A stretch of DNA of 64,000 nucleotides from Paracyclopina nana (Eukaryota > Arthropoda > Copepoda > Cyclopoida > Cyclopettidae). The stretch is taken from the NCBI GenBank assembly GCA_019096065.1, contig JAGUCH010000005.1, forward strand, positions 6,572,001 through 6,636,000. Direction: 5' to 3'. Positions 35,033 through 44,536 of the stretch are shown here, in pieces. Position 1 is the stretch's first letter. The number at the start of each line of letters is the position of its first letter. A model generated the notes under the pieces. That model had not been told where the DNA came from. It was given only the letters and a program-made list of their open reading frames with translations, and searched no databases. The position numbers and the translations under genes are program-made.

Positions 35033-35219
35033 CTCGCGCGCTCAGCTCAATCTGACTTAACTGGTTAACCGTACTCTACTGTGCTGATATTCCTTGTTGG
35101 AACCGGGCTTATGGTAACCATGCAACCACAAGCAACCCAATATTCCAAAGGTGATTACAAAGTGTGAAGAGAGAGTAGACAACTAACAGTCTCTGCACGT
35201 ACGTGAAAGGGATCGAGAC

Positions 35220-35681
35220 ATGAAAGCACCAATAATTATCACCTTGCTCGCATTTGTAGCCTCAAGTGAAAGCTAGTTTAATTTGCATGAGGCGCACTCC
35301 TAATTATAAATTCTGCATTTTAGGTGAAGCCATCAGATGCTACTCTGGTGCTGCTCAAGGCTCGAGCAAAGTATCTGAGGTCCTCACCTGCCCAGCCTCC
35401 GTGACTCAATGCATCAAAAACACAGGTGAAATACATTTTCATGCTACTACTATACTAGTACATCCACTACTTTTTACATAGCTGGAGACATAAAAACTCA
35501 TGGTTGCAACGAGGGTACGGCCATTGCAAATGGCTGCCAAACTGTGACAATTGGAGGCGTGACCGCTTCAACCTGTTTTTGCGATACAGACTTGTGCAAC
35601 TCGGGCAAGATCATCGCTGTATCGGCCCCCGTTATCTGCGCCTTTTGTCTCTTCTCAATGTACTATAACAGATACTTTTGA
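35220..35681 (+). CDS. Ly6/uPAR-like GPI-anchored protein 3
   Basis: 115 aa from exons 35220-35265, 35324-35425, 35482-35681 (phases 1,1). Signal peptide MKAPIIITLLAFVAS; IRCYSGAAQGSS opens the domain, TQC lies mid-way, STCFCDTDLCN closes it, then a hydrophobic C-terminus. The phases and exon lengths (46/102/200) are nearly those of gene 1 (58/102/206), so the genes are direct tandem duplicates. Confidence 0.87.
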
Positions 35682-35686
35682 GCTGG

Positions 35687-35692
35687 AATAAA
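35687..35692 (+). terminator. Poly(A) signal of Ly6 gene 3
   Basis: AATAAA five bases after the TGA stop. Confidence 0.6.
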
Positions 35693-35926
35693 CTGCTTTT
35701 ATGGTGTATGCTAGTAGAAAGCTCCTCGAGTGATTATATTGATTCACCTTGATGGTTCTTATCTGGAGGTATCCAGTGGGTACTCTTCGATTTCAATTGT
35801 AGTGTTCTACCATTTTAATGCAAGCTTGGTCTCTTTTTATTCTGCATGACCGCAGACTATGTTAATGGCGGTGGTTATCTAGCTGTATTCACCCAACAGA
35901 CTAAATACAGCAGCTCAACTGCGAAG

Positions 35927-36382
35927 ATGGCCAAATACATGATGAGCAGGATTCTTGGTTTGTTGGCCATTGCGGCGCTCAGCATTCCATCAGGTAATTT
36001 AAAAATGCCTGCATTGATATTTTGCCCATTTTAAAATGTTTCCCTAGGCGAGGCTGTAATCAACTGCAAAGTTGGAGGTGGCGTGGTAGCATTGGCTGAT
36101 GTACCCTGTCCAGAAGGGGTGACTCAATGCATGACCATGACAAGTGAGTCGACAATGTTTTATGTTCTAGCCTGAATTTTTATGTTTTGCTCAGCCAATG
36201 GAGTGATGGCTCACAGCTGTGGCGTGGTCAATGAGTCGAAGGCCGCGGAGTGCACGACCACGGCTGGCGTCGAGACTTGCTACTGCAACGCGAATCTCTG
36301 CAATAATTTTGGCCTGGCTTTGTCCCCTGGAGCAGCAGTCGTGCTTCTCTTGCCCATAGCTGTCATGCTTCTTTCTAACTAA
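35927..36382 (+). CDS. Ly6/uPAR-like GPI-anchored protein 4
   Basis: 116 aa from exons 35927-35993, 36048-36143, 36195-36382 (phases 1,1). Signal peptide MAKYMMSRILGLLAIAALS; VINCKVGG replaces the CYSG opening of its siblings, TQC is kept, TCYCNANLCNN closes the domain, and a strongly hydrophobic tail (AAVVLLLPIAVMLL) suits a GPI anchor. It is the most diverged of the four. It ends 92 bp from the convergent 3' end of the first metalloprotease gene. Confidence 0.85.
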
Positions 36383-36474
36383 TTATGCAATAGAGTAGCT
36401 AACTGCCGGTTCCCTATATTTATGTAGCTCACATATGCTTCAAATGTGTATTTCGTTATTTTTCAACTGTATTG

Positions 36475-39141
36475 TCAGTGCAGTTGATTTCTCTTCTGGA
36501 ACTGCCTGTCCATTTGTATTTCGAGCTGTTCAAACTCGACATCCTCGTCATCGCCTACGCCAATGAACCTGTACTCCTTGTCCAAGTGCCTGGTTGATCC
36601 CTGGTCGCCCTGAGCTTTTGCCGATGATCTTTTGTGTTGATCCTGGAGCACCCTGGCAGTTCTCGCGGATCGCTTCTTCACCTTTTGCACCAGATCATCC
36701 ATCTCGAATTCGTCGTCGTCATCGTGGGTGCCCTTGCCGCCCTTGGGCGGGGCCTCGTTCTTGGGCTTGCCCGACTCGTCGACGCTGAAGTAGTCGAGCG
36801 TGTCCTGGTCCACGATGGACTCGCCGTCGTCCGGCTTGGCGTTCTGGTAGATGTGCACGTCCTGCTTCACGTCCGCCCTCGGCACGCGGCTCTGGTCGGC
36901 CGGGATGCAGTCGTGCTTGAGGCAGTAGTAGTTCTGGCTGCCGTCGTTGTGGCACAGCGTCCCGTCGGGGAAGTAGAGATCGATGCCGTCGGCCTCGGAG
37001 AAGTAGGGCTGCGGCGACAAGTACTCGTCCGACCTCACCTGCTTGCAGTAGATGGTGCAGGCGTCGCTCGGCCGCGAGCTCGTGTGCTCCAGCTGGCGGC
37101 CCTCCGCCACCAGCGACATCGACAGCCGCGTGTTCTTCTCCATGAAGTTGCGGCAGGCCTTGGAGGCGAACTCCCTCGGGCTGAGCAGGGCCGGGCATTG
37201 GCTGCCCGAGTCGCTGCACGTGCGCACCTCGACGGCGTTGCCGTGGCAGCCCCCGATCGAGGAGCCCTGGCACTTGCGGAACCGCTCCTGGTAGCCCTGG
37301 CTGCTGGTCAGGCAGCCGTGCCTGCAGGGCCCAAACTCCGACCACGGGCCCCACTTGGCCTCGCCTTCCTGCGGCACGTTGGAGTTGCGGCATCTGCCCT
37401 CGGCGCAGACCATGCCCTTGCCGCAGCGCGTGCCCTCGAGGGCCGGGCCCGCGGCGTAGTAGCCCGTCTTGGTGGGGCTCTTGCAGTACAGCCGCTCGCA
37501 AATGGCGTGCAAGTCCTTGTCAGTGTGGTCGGTCTTGGCTTCCGGATCTCTGAGCAGGAACGCGCATTGGGCGTCACTCGACCACTTGAGGCCCGGCATG
37601 TTGTCGAACCTCTTCATGTGGTCCCACTCGGCCTTGGCAACCGCGTCGTCGTTCAGGCAGGCCTTGTCCAGCTTGCTCATCGCGTTGGCTGAGCACCGCG
37701 ACCACTCCACTTCGCCCTTGGTGCCACGCGAGGGCGACATGATGTATCCGTCCTTGTCGCAGCCCTCGTTGTCGTCATGGTGCATGCCCAAGTTGTGGCC
37801 AATCTCGTGGGCCATCACAAAGATGGAGGTGAAGCCGGCGGAAGGGTACGGCTTGCCGGCCTGGTTGCTCACGCCGATCTCGCCAATCACGCAGTTGTAG
37901 GTCTCGTCGCAGATGCCGCTCACCGGGGCCAATCCCATGGTGATGTAACTCGAGCCAGAGAAAAAGTCCAATCCGGACAAGTAGAGGCCGACGTCCCAAT
38001 GATTTTTGTCGGCGTCATCCGCCGTATTCCGACTCCCCTATGCATACAATTGTAGCTTGTTAACAACTAAACTTAATGTAATAGGAGAACATGCAAGGGA
38101 AAACATTCATTATGCATAATTAAAAAATGTGAGCATGCACTTGCCTGGTAAGCGCAGAAATCGTCAAGTAGTTTGTAGCCATCTCCTCGGTGGTCATTGA
38201 ACTGGGCAGTGGACTGCAACTCGAGCTGGACCAGCACGAAATTGACCCGTCTCCCCAGACTCTTGAAGTTGTAAATGCTCTGGATGCCATTCATGAAGGT
38301 GAGCATCAGGTTGGTGACTTCCTCATCGTTTTGATTGAAGTATCTGGCGAACATCCTGGTGGCATATAATCTGCAGTTATTCTCCATCCAGGCCATAACG
38401 CGTAATAATCAGTTACCTGTAGGCATGATGGTCCAAAAAGAGAGCAGTCTCAACCGTCAACTCTTTCGAGCTCCTCTTCCTAACGGCGGCCTTTGGGGCC
38501 AATTCTTTGATGCCCAAATCCATGCTTTTCTCTTGGCCGAATTCCGGCAGGTCCGTGATTGGCCTTCTGGTGATGATGTGCCAGGCCGAGTCCTCCTCCA
38601 GCTTGTGGAATTTGCCCAGCACTCCGTGCACCCTGGAGTTGAGAGGCTTCAGCTCGAAGATGTGGCCAGCCTTCAACACGTGGCCAGTGTAGGCCTCTTT
38701 TCCTTGGCAGTTGCTCAGAGCGGCTGAGGCCTGATCGGAGGAGTGCAAATAGTGGCAATCAGTGTTGTTCGGCCTGCCAAGCTCCTCCAGGCCGGACCGA
38801 GTGGCCAGGAACACTTTGGCACTCTCCGACATCAGCTGGGAGTTCTTCTCCAGCAAAATCTTGTGCTTTTCGCCAAATGCTTCGATGCTGATGGCGTGGT
38901 CGCCCGAGATGCCGCCAGAGGATCTTTTACTAATGTCATTTTCTTCGAGGTTGACGCGAATGACTTGGTACATCTCTGGATCGACTTGGTGGGCCGAGTC
39001 CACCCCAAAATGGTGGCTGAGCTCGTGCGGCTCCATCTCATGGTGCAGCCACAGGTTGGCCACCTCTATGGTGGCGCTCTCTGAAACCAACGCCACATTG
39101 AAGGCAGCCAACAATGAGAGCAACATGTGAGACGGCATCAT
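36475..39141 (-). CDS. ADAMTS-like secreted zinc metalloprotease 1
   Basis: 837 aa from exons 39141-38417, 38370-38145, 38037-36475 (phases 2,0). Signal peptide (MLLSLLAAFNVALVSESA; Met6 is an alternative start), prodomain with a CHY motif, a VRKRS furin-type site, then the M12B catalytic domain with HEIGHNLGMHHD (three Zn-binding His and the catalytic Glu) and a Met-turn IMSPSRG. Next come the disintegrin-like Cys module, one TSP1 repeat (WGPWSEFGPC), the Cys-rich domain, and a basic-acidic C-terminal tail with KKR sites and no recognised domain. ADAMTS enzymes cleave matrix proteins outside cells; the substrate here is unknown. Intron 2 has a GC donor (CAG|GCAAGT). It is a paralog of 49373-51864. 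Confidence 0.9.
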
Positions 39142-39178
39142 GCATATGACTGCTTTCGCAACCCTCCACTACCAGCCT

Positions 39179-39186
39179 CTTTTATA
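39179..39186 (-). promoter_or_regulatory. TATA box of metalloprotease 1
   Basis: TATAAAAG on the minus strand, ending 37 bases before the first ATG. Transcription would then start about 10 bases before the ATG, giving a very short leader. The second protease gene has the same layout. Confidence 0.65.
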
Positions 39187-39915
39187 CAAGTGCCCTCACT
39201 TCCGGCACTAGCCAGCATCTTTTTCGGGAAAAAAGCCAACATAAGGTTTATAGCTGTTTAATTATTCCGGCAGTACTGTGGGAAAGCAAAAAATCTAAAT
39301 CGAGGACAGATAGCGAAGAAAGACATTGCTAGAGTAAATTGAGGAAATCGTAGATCACAAAAGAACGCTTGGCATAAAATTGGCTCGATAGTATAGCTTC
39401 TTTTTTATTCATGCGTTCGCTCATTATACGTTATATTTACATGCCACACGAATTGCACCCACTTGAAGCAATTTTTTTTCCAATAAACTGCCATAAAACT
39501 GAAATTGTTGAATTGAGCTGAGCGCAGAGAGCCGCGAAATGGAGCCGAGTGTTTGGGCCGAACATTTGCTATCTCGCACGCATTCCAGAATTTGAGTGGA
39601 TATAATGGGATCCTCTAGTGGGATCTTCCCAGGAAAGGGAATGAAAGAAAAAGTGGGAAGTGTCCAAAAAGTGGAGAAAGGCGACGCGGCCTTTTCAATT
39701 GCTCCATAATGAGGCCTCAAAAAGTTGACCTAAATAGCCCTTTCTCATATTTTTCTTGCTAGGCTCCTCACATTGACTTGGCAAAGGACCTAACCCAAAC
39801 TATTTACAGCACCCAAGAATTTTATATTTTCTGAAAGTGTGTGTCCCAAGGGCTCATTTAGCGATTAAATAAAAATCCTGGCCTATCGTTTCAAAGAACA
39901 TAAGTTATTTATTTC
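39187..39915. other. Intergenic, no supported gene
   Basis: A 98-codon minus-strand frame (39424-39720) opens with TTG, has no ATG and no recognised domain; I do not call it. An AATAAAAAAG lies after its stop, which keeps it as a weak candidate for a terminal exon. Confidence 0.3.
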
Positions 39916-40090
39916 GAGCTGGGGCACGTAAAGTAGGGTCATTAAATAGTTGAGCGAGGATTTTAAAATGGGAAAACTCGAGTACAGCTTTACCAGCCTG
40001 AGCCTGCGAGGGCTGTAATTGTACGAGTGTTTTTCCATTTTAAAATCCTCGCTCAGCTATTTAATGACCCGATTTTACGTGTCCCAGCTC
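39916..40090. mobile_element. Foldback element with AGCCTGCGAGGGCTG core
   Basis: A palindrome of about 175 bp: the outer arms start GAGCTGGGGCACGTAAA and end TTTACGTGTCCCAGCTC; the inner arms are GCGAGGATTTTAAAATGGG and its complement. The loop holds CCTGCGAGGGCTGTAAT. A truncated relative is at 12510-12625 and a similar loop lies near 15910-15935. Confidence 0.8.
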
Positions 40091-40276
40091 AAAATATACA
40101 ATTTTATATTATGTAATGCGATTTTTGAGTGTTTTATTGAAGTTTCCGGGCTGTCCCACGCCCTATAAAATACTGTATGGTTTTTAGTTGCTCTGTGCCT
40201 ATCACTGGTTCTCATGAGCTAGCATCCTGTGGTTTGGGAGCAATAAATTAGACTTTAAAAAACCTATTTTCCAGAG

Positions 40277-40510
40277 GTGCTCCTATGGCACAATGGTTAG
40301 AGCGCTTTGCTTTTGAGTTTGGAGTCTAGGGTTCAAACCCCAGTCTTTCCTTAACTTTTTTTTTGATTTCTCTATTTTGCTTAAATTATGTTTAAGTCCT
40401 ATACATAGCATGCAATTTTCATGATGTTTCCATTGCTCAGTGGTTAGAGTATTGGAATGCTGATCCAACAGTCTGAGTTTCAAACCTAGGGGGATGATCA
40501 TCTCTTTTTT
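40277..40510 (+). mobile_element. SINE locus with two tRNA-like modules
   Basis: Module 1 (40277-40350): ATGGCACAATGGTTAGAGCG (A box) and GGGTTCAAACCCC (B box), followed by T-rich DNA. Module 2 (40425-40497): TTGCTCAGTGGTTAGAG, the arm TTGGA-ATGCTGA-TCCAA (anticodon GCT) and a decayed B box. Module 2 plus the 75 bp before it matches 12345-12500 in reverse. Neither module can form a full cloverleaf. Confidence 0.65.
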
Positions 40511-40562
40511 CTAACTTCTTTGGAATTTGGATTAGTTCCATGGAATATGAGTGGCATTAATG

Positions 40563-40957
40563 CCCTGTTCATGTATAAAGAATGCTCTAAGGTATGGAAA
40601 AAATTGTCGTAAGGAAAAGTGAATCTGTTGCTGACTGCCACTCAACAAGTTCAGCTTGGGGCCGAGCAGCGTTTTTAATGGCAATTTTTGCTATTTTGTC
40701 TCATGCTTTTCAGCATATTTCATCACGTTTCTTTGATAAAAGATGAAATTCAACCATTGAATTTGCTCAAAAGGACTTAAATGTGTAGCACTTAATAGAA
40801 TAGCCAAAATTAGATTTGTTTACTTTTAAGTTGGCTTAAAGTCGATCTGATTTTTTTAGTATCAGCCAGAGCTTGTCATAAGACAATTTTTCTCCTTTCC
40901 TTGGGGTGTTTTTCGTGCATTTTCCTAAGGAGTTTGGGGCGTACATGAACAGGACAT
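40563..40957 (+). mobile_element. Family-2 MITE, complete
   Basis: 395 bp. Starts GCCCTGTTCATGTATAAAG and ends GTACATGAACAGGACAT. The terminal inverted repeat is short (CTGTTCATGTA). It is used here as the reference copy for the family. Confidence 0.88.
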
Positions 40958-40989
40958 AAATTACTTAAAATCCCTCAAATTTGATTCCA

Positions 40990-41262
40990 GGGCCATCATG
41001 GTTCACCTGCTTATAATATCTGATATTTTGTCAAAATATCCGAGCGAAACTGAGAATTTAGATACTGTCGTAGGATGGATTTTGGTACCAAAAGACCGAA
41101 TCCGATGAAAAAATCTATAAAATGTTTTTGCAAGTACCTGATATTTCCAAATATCAGCATAATATTGCTCGATATTTTGATCATAATATCGCAGGTGAAC
41201 CAGGCCTAAGGCATGGTTCACCTGCTCATAATATCTGATATTTTGTCAAAATATCCGAGCGT
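40990..41262 (-). mobile_element. Family-3 MITE and adjacent truncated copy
   Basis: The copy at 40990-41208 ends GCAGGTGAACCAGGCCT. A second start (GGCATGGTTCACCTGC) follows at once but breaks off at about 41262. Confidence 0.8.
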
Positions 41263-41282
41263 CCAGATAGTCCTAAAATTTT

Positions 41283-41400
41283 TGAGAAGGCAGAAAAGTC
41301 ATTACACCAAAAAGTCCAATTAGTCAAAAAAGTCCAATTAGTCAAAAAAGTCCAAATAGTCCATATAAAGTACAAATAGTCAAAAAACCTATGAATAATT
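41283..41400 (+). repeat. Short tandem repeat AAAAAAGTCCAATTAGTC
   Basis: About five uneven copies of an AAAAAGTCCAAATAGTC-like unit. It resembles the 18-bp repeat at 30062-30225. Confidence 0.75.
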
Positions 41401-41662
41401 AATTTGAAGCATCTACGTTTTTAGAGAAAAACTGTGAAATCCATGTAGCTGAGCACTAACTGAATACCATTTTTTCGGTGTTGTAAAGAGCTTGGGTTAG
41501 CACCTTCTTCAAAAAGACTCTTTAGAGGCGTATATCTCATCTACAGAGCCGATCGGCACCAAACTTGGTAGGATCTGTCAGTAGACCCTAATAATAGTTC
41601 ATGTCAAAATTCATTAGCCTCCAAAGAGCCTTGCTTAACTTCAAAGAGCTTTGCTTAACTAA

Positions 41663-41884
41663 GGGCCTGTTCACCTGCTTATTACAGCCGTTATTTTGGC
41701 AAAATGTTGGAGAGAAATACTGAAAAACTGAGAATTGTATTTTTGGTGTAGGATGGCTTTTGGTACCAATAGATCGACTCTGAAGTCAAAATCTCAAAAA
41801 TGATTTTACAAATACCGGATATTTGCATAATTCAGCATAATATCGCGCGTTATTCTGCTGATAATATTGCAGGTGAACAGGGCC
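41663..41884 (+). mobile_element. Family-3 MITE, complete, TAA target duplication
   Basis: 222 bp. Starts GGGCCTGTTCACCTGC and ends GCAGGTGAACAGGGCC, flanked by TAA. It lies about 130 bp upstream of the first receptor gene. Confidence 0.9.
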
Positions 41885-42014
41885 TAAAATATTGGAACGG
41901 ACTATTCATGCGCCCGCCTGCTCAACAACTCCTTGCTATATTCCATTTATTTGAGCGATGAGCATAAAGCATATACGTCATTTGGAAAATCCTTAAAATG
42001 CATGAGAAATTTGT

Positions 42015-44191
42015 GTGTCGTCGTCACAAATAGTCCTTGAACAGGCATACAACATGCTACACTTACTCCAACTTATTACACTTCTAGAGCTGAGAAATAC
42101 TTTTATTCTAATATCTAATCAAACCAATTTGGCTCCGTTGAGAAAATTAGCCAAAGGGGCGTTCTCTAATTGGGAATCTTTTGCAATCATTCATGAGTCC
42201 AATTTGGAAACAATCAATGGCACGTCCAACTCTGGCATTTTATTAGGATCTCGATACAAGGAAGCTATAGCTATGGCCAATTTCCAAATCAATGCTCCCT
42301 GGGTCGTGGTGCTTGAAGAGCTGGACCAAGAGTTCTCCACTCAGCTATCTCAACCAGTTATCTTTTTGCATAATCATACCATCTGGGAAAATTACATGAT
42401 AAAGCAAACTCGAGTCAGGACAACAATGGGCCACTACAAGACAGATTCTCAAAGTTGGGAGCTGTTGCCCCATCTGCCACTCAGCTTGGTTGAGAGGAGG
42501 GGAAATTTCCACCAAGATACTTTGGTAGCAATGGTTGAATCCTCAGGATCTAATGCCAAGTTGATTGATGGCTACACCGAATTTGCCAACAAGAGCCAGG
42601 TTATACCAAACACTTATGAGGTAATCTCAATTATGGTTTGTATGTGAGAAAAATCTCAAATCACTTGATTGAAGGTGACTGGACTAATAAGTGGGTTGTT
42701 TCAAGATGTTCTTAAGGAAGTGCTAACTGAGTTGAATGCCAGCGTGAGGCAGTTTCGAAGGCTTGATGAGACATGGGGGTCTAAGGATGCCAAAACAGGA
42801 GAGTGGAATGGAATGGTGAACAATTTACTGCAAAAAGAAGCTGACTTTATTTCAGCTGATCTCACCTTTAGTTTTGAGAGAAGCACAATAGTGGACTTTT
42901 GTCCACCCATTGGATTTGGAACTCCAACCATTGCCATAAGAGGAACGGAAATCAGTGCACTAGCTTGGAATAATTATCTGGTTCTATTTGATAAGACTCT
43001 ATGGCTAGCCATTGTGGCCTTTGTTCTGACTACCAGCTTGATACTGCATTGCTTCAGCAGAAATTCAAAGGTAATCAATCATCACAGCTAGATGTTCAAT
43101 CTATTCTTAGGGCGTTCTCATATCGCAATTTGGTCTAACCAAAACTGATTTTAGTTAAACCACACTGATTCTGGTTAAACTAAACACAACAAGAATGCTG
43201 ACTTTTGTCCGGACTAAAGTCAGTTTGGGTTAAACTAAAATGCGATATGAGAACGCCCTCTTGTCTTATAGGAGGTCTATGGACTAGCATTTTCCTTTTG
43301 GATTTCCTTATCAGCTGTCTTTGGCATGGGTGAAGTTAATGCAAACAATGGAGAGTCCAAGTGGTACACCAAAGTATTCTTGGTCTCTGTTCTTTTCTCT
43401 GGAAGCATCTTGTTTTACTCATATCAGGCTATTTTGTTGACTTCATTGTATGCACCTGCAGAACACATACCTTTTACAGACCCAATCAGCTTTCTCAACA
43501 CAGATTACAGGTAGCTCAAACATGTACGTAGAGTTGATATTAACGCAAAGGAAATAGCAAGTGTGGCAATGATGGGGCTGTTTCGTTTTTCTGATCTATT
43601 TAACACCCCAAAAGCATGGGATCAAAATATTGAAACTTTGCTGAGCATGGACTAAGCTTTAATTTTAGAATGGTGACTGAGAGAGTGGGAGGCTTTTATT
43701 CTACGCAAATCTTAACTGCAGAGCCAGGCACACCATGGAATGTAATCTATGAACAACACACAACTGTTGACTCATTCATGAAAACAGAAGACTGGATTAA
43801 ATACGTTATTGATGCTGATGAGAAAGTTGCAGGGTATGGAGCCTTTGAAACATTGTATGACACCATTAAAAGTTTAGGTCGACCTTGCGATTTGAAGTTT
43901 TTGTGGTTTTCAAAAAACAAGAGTTTCCTCTCATTTGCTTTTCCGAAGAAGTCTCCGTTTTTTGTATTTTTCAATGATGCCATCAAAAATTTAAATGAAA
44001 AGGGAGTTATTGAAAGGATCAATGCTGATTATGAGATTTACAAGCCTCCTAACTGCAAGAGCCAGCAATTTGAAGCATTGAGCCTCAACAAGGTGGTCTC
44101 ACTTTTTCTTTTATTGGGACTAGGCTGCTCACTTGCAATCATTACCTTAACGTTGGAGCACATCACTAATGCCATCAAAAAACAAAATTAA
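42015..44191 (+). CDS. Ionotropic receptor (IR) 1, 5' end unresolved
   Basis: Divergent ionotropic glutamate receptor of the protostome chemosensory IR type, acting as a cation channel subunit in the plasma membrane. Exons: (about 42015)-42620, 42675-43070, 43272-43510, 43669-44191, phases 0,0,2; about 575-587 aa visible. Order: N-terminal domain, ligand-binding S1 with the Arg of FSFERSTIVDF (the ligand-carboxylate Arg position), TM1 (TLWLAIVAFVLTTSLIL), pore loop (WISLSAVFGMGE), TM2 (SILFYSYQAILLTSLY, in place of SYTANLAAF), S2, and TM3 (VVSLFLLLGLGCSLAIITL). No signal peptide is seen: the frame opens from a stop at 42003 and the first ATG is 42054, so an upstream signal exon is likely missing. 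It is a tandem paralog of 44537-48070. The ligand is unknown. Confidence 0.85.
43109..43259. mobile_element. Palindromic MITE (family 4) in IR1 intron 2, CTT duplication
   Basis: Starts AGGGCGTTCTCATATCGC and ends with its complement, flanked by CTT on both sides. It makes up most of the 201-bp intron; without it the intron would be near the 50-bp norm. Confidence 0.88.
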
Positions 44192-44536
44192 GTCTGACTC
44201 CTTTATTTATGAAGCAAACATTTTGATTGGACAGGGTTCATAATCCTCACCGTATGTTTAAAGAGCTAAGTAACTATTGCAAGGCCTACTTTGCATCCAA
44301 AAATGTATTTTAAAGTTCTGCATAATACTGCTCACTTTTGTATCATCTGATAAAAGCCAGCCATCAATTCAAATTACTGAATAAAAACCGCAATCAATTC
44401 AAATTATTAGAAAACGTGCATTTGTTAAACCTAGCCATTACCATAGGCAAACATTGAGTCCTAATATTGATATTATCGAAAGAAATTCTACAGAAAAGCT
44501 TGAGTATGCAAATGTTCAAATATAAAGGTAATTGGC

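Noticed and set aside
36634..37692. 352-codon open frame on the plus strand
   Set aside because: It is antisense to the last exon of metalloprotease 1, whose domains are unmistakable. The frame is open because of codon bias in GC-rich coding DNA.
39424..39720. 98-codon minus-strand frame near metalloprotease 1
   Set aside because: It starts with TTG, has no ATG, no domain and no clear acceptor site. I keep it only as a note.
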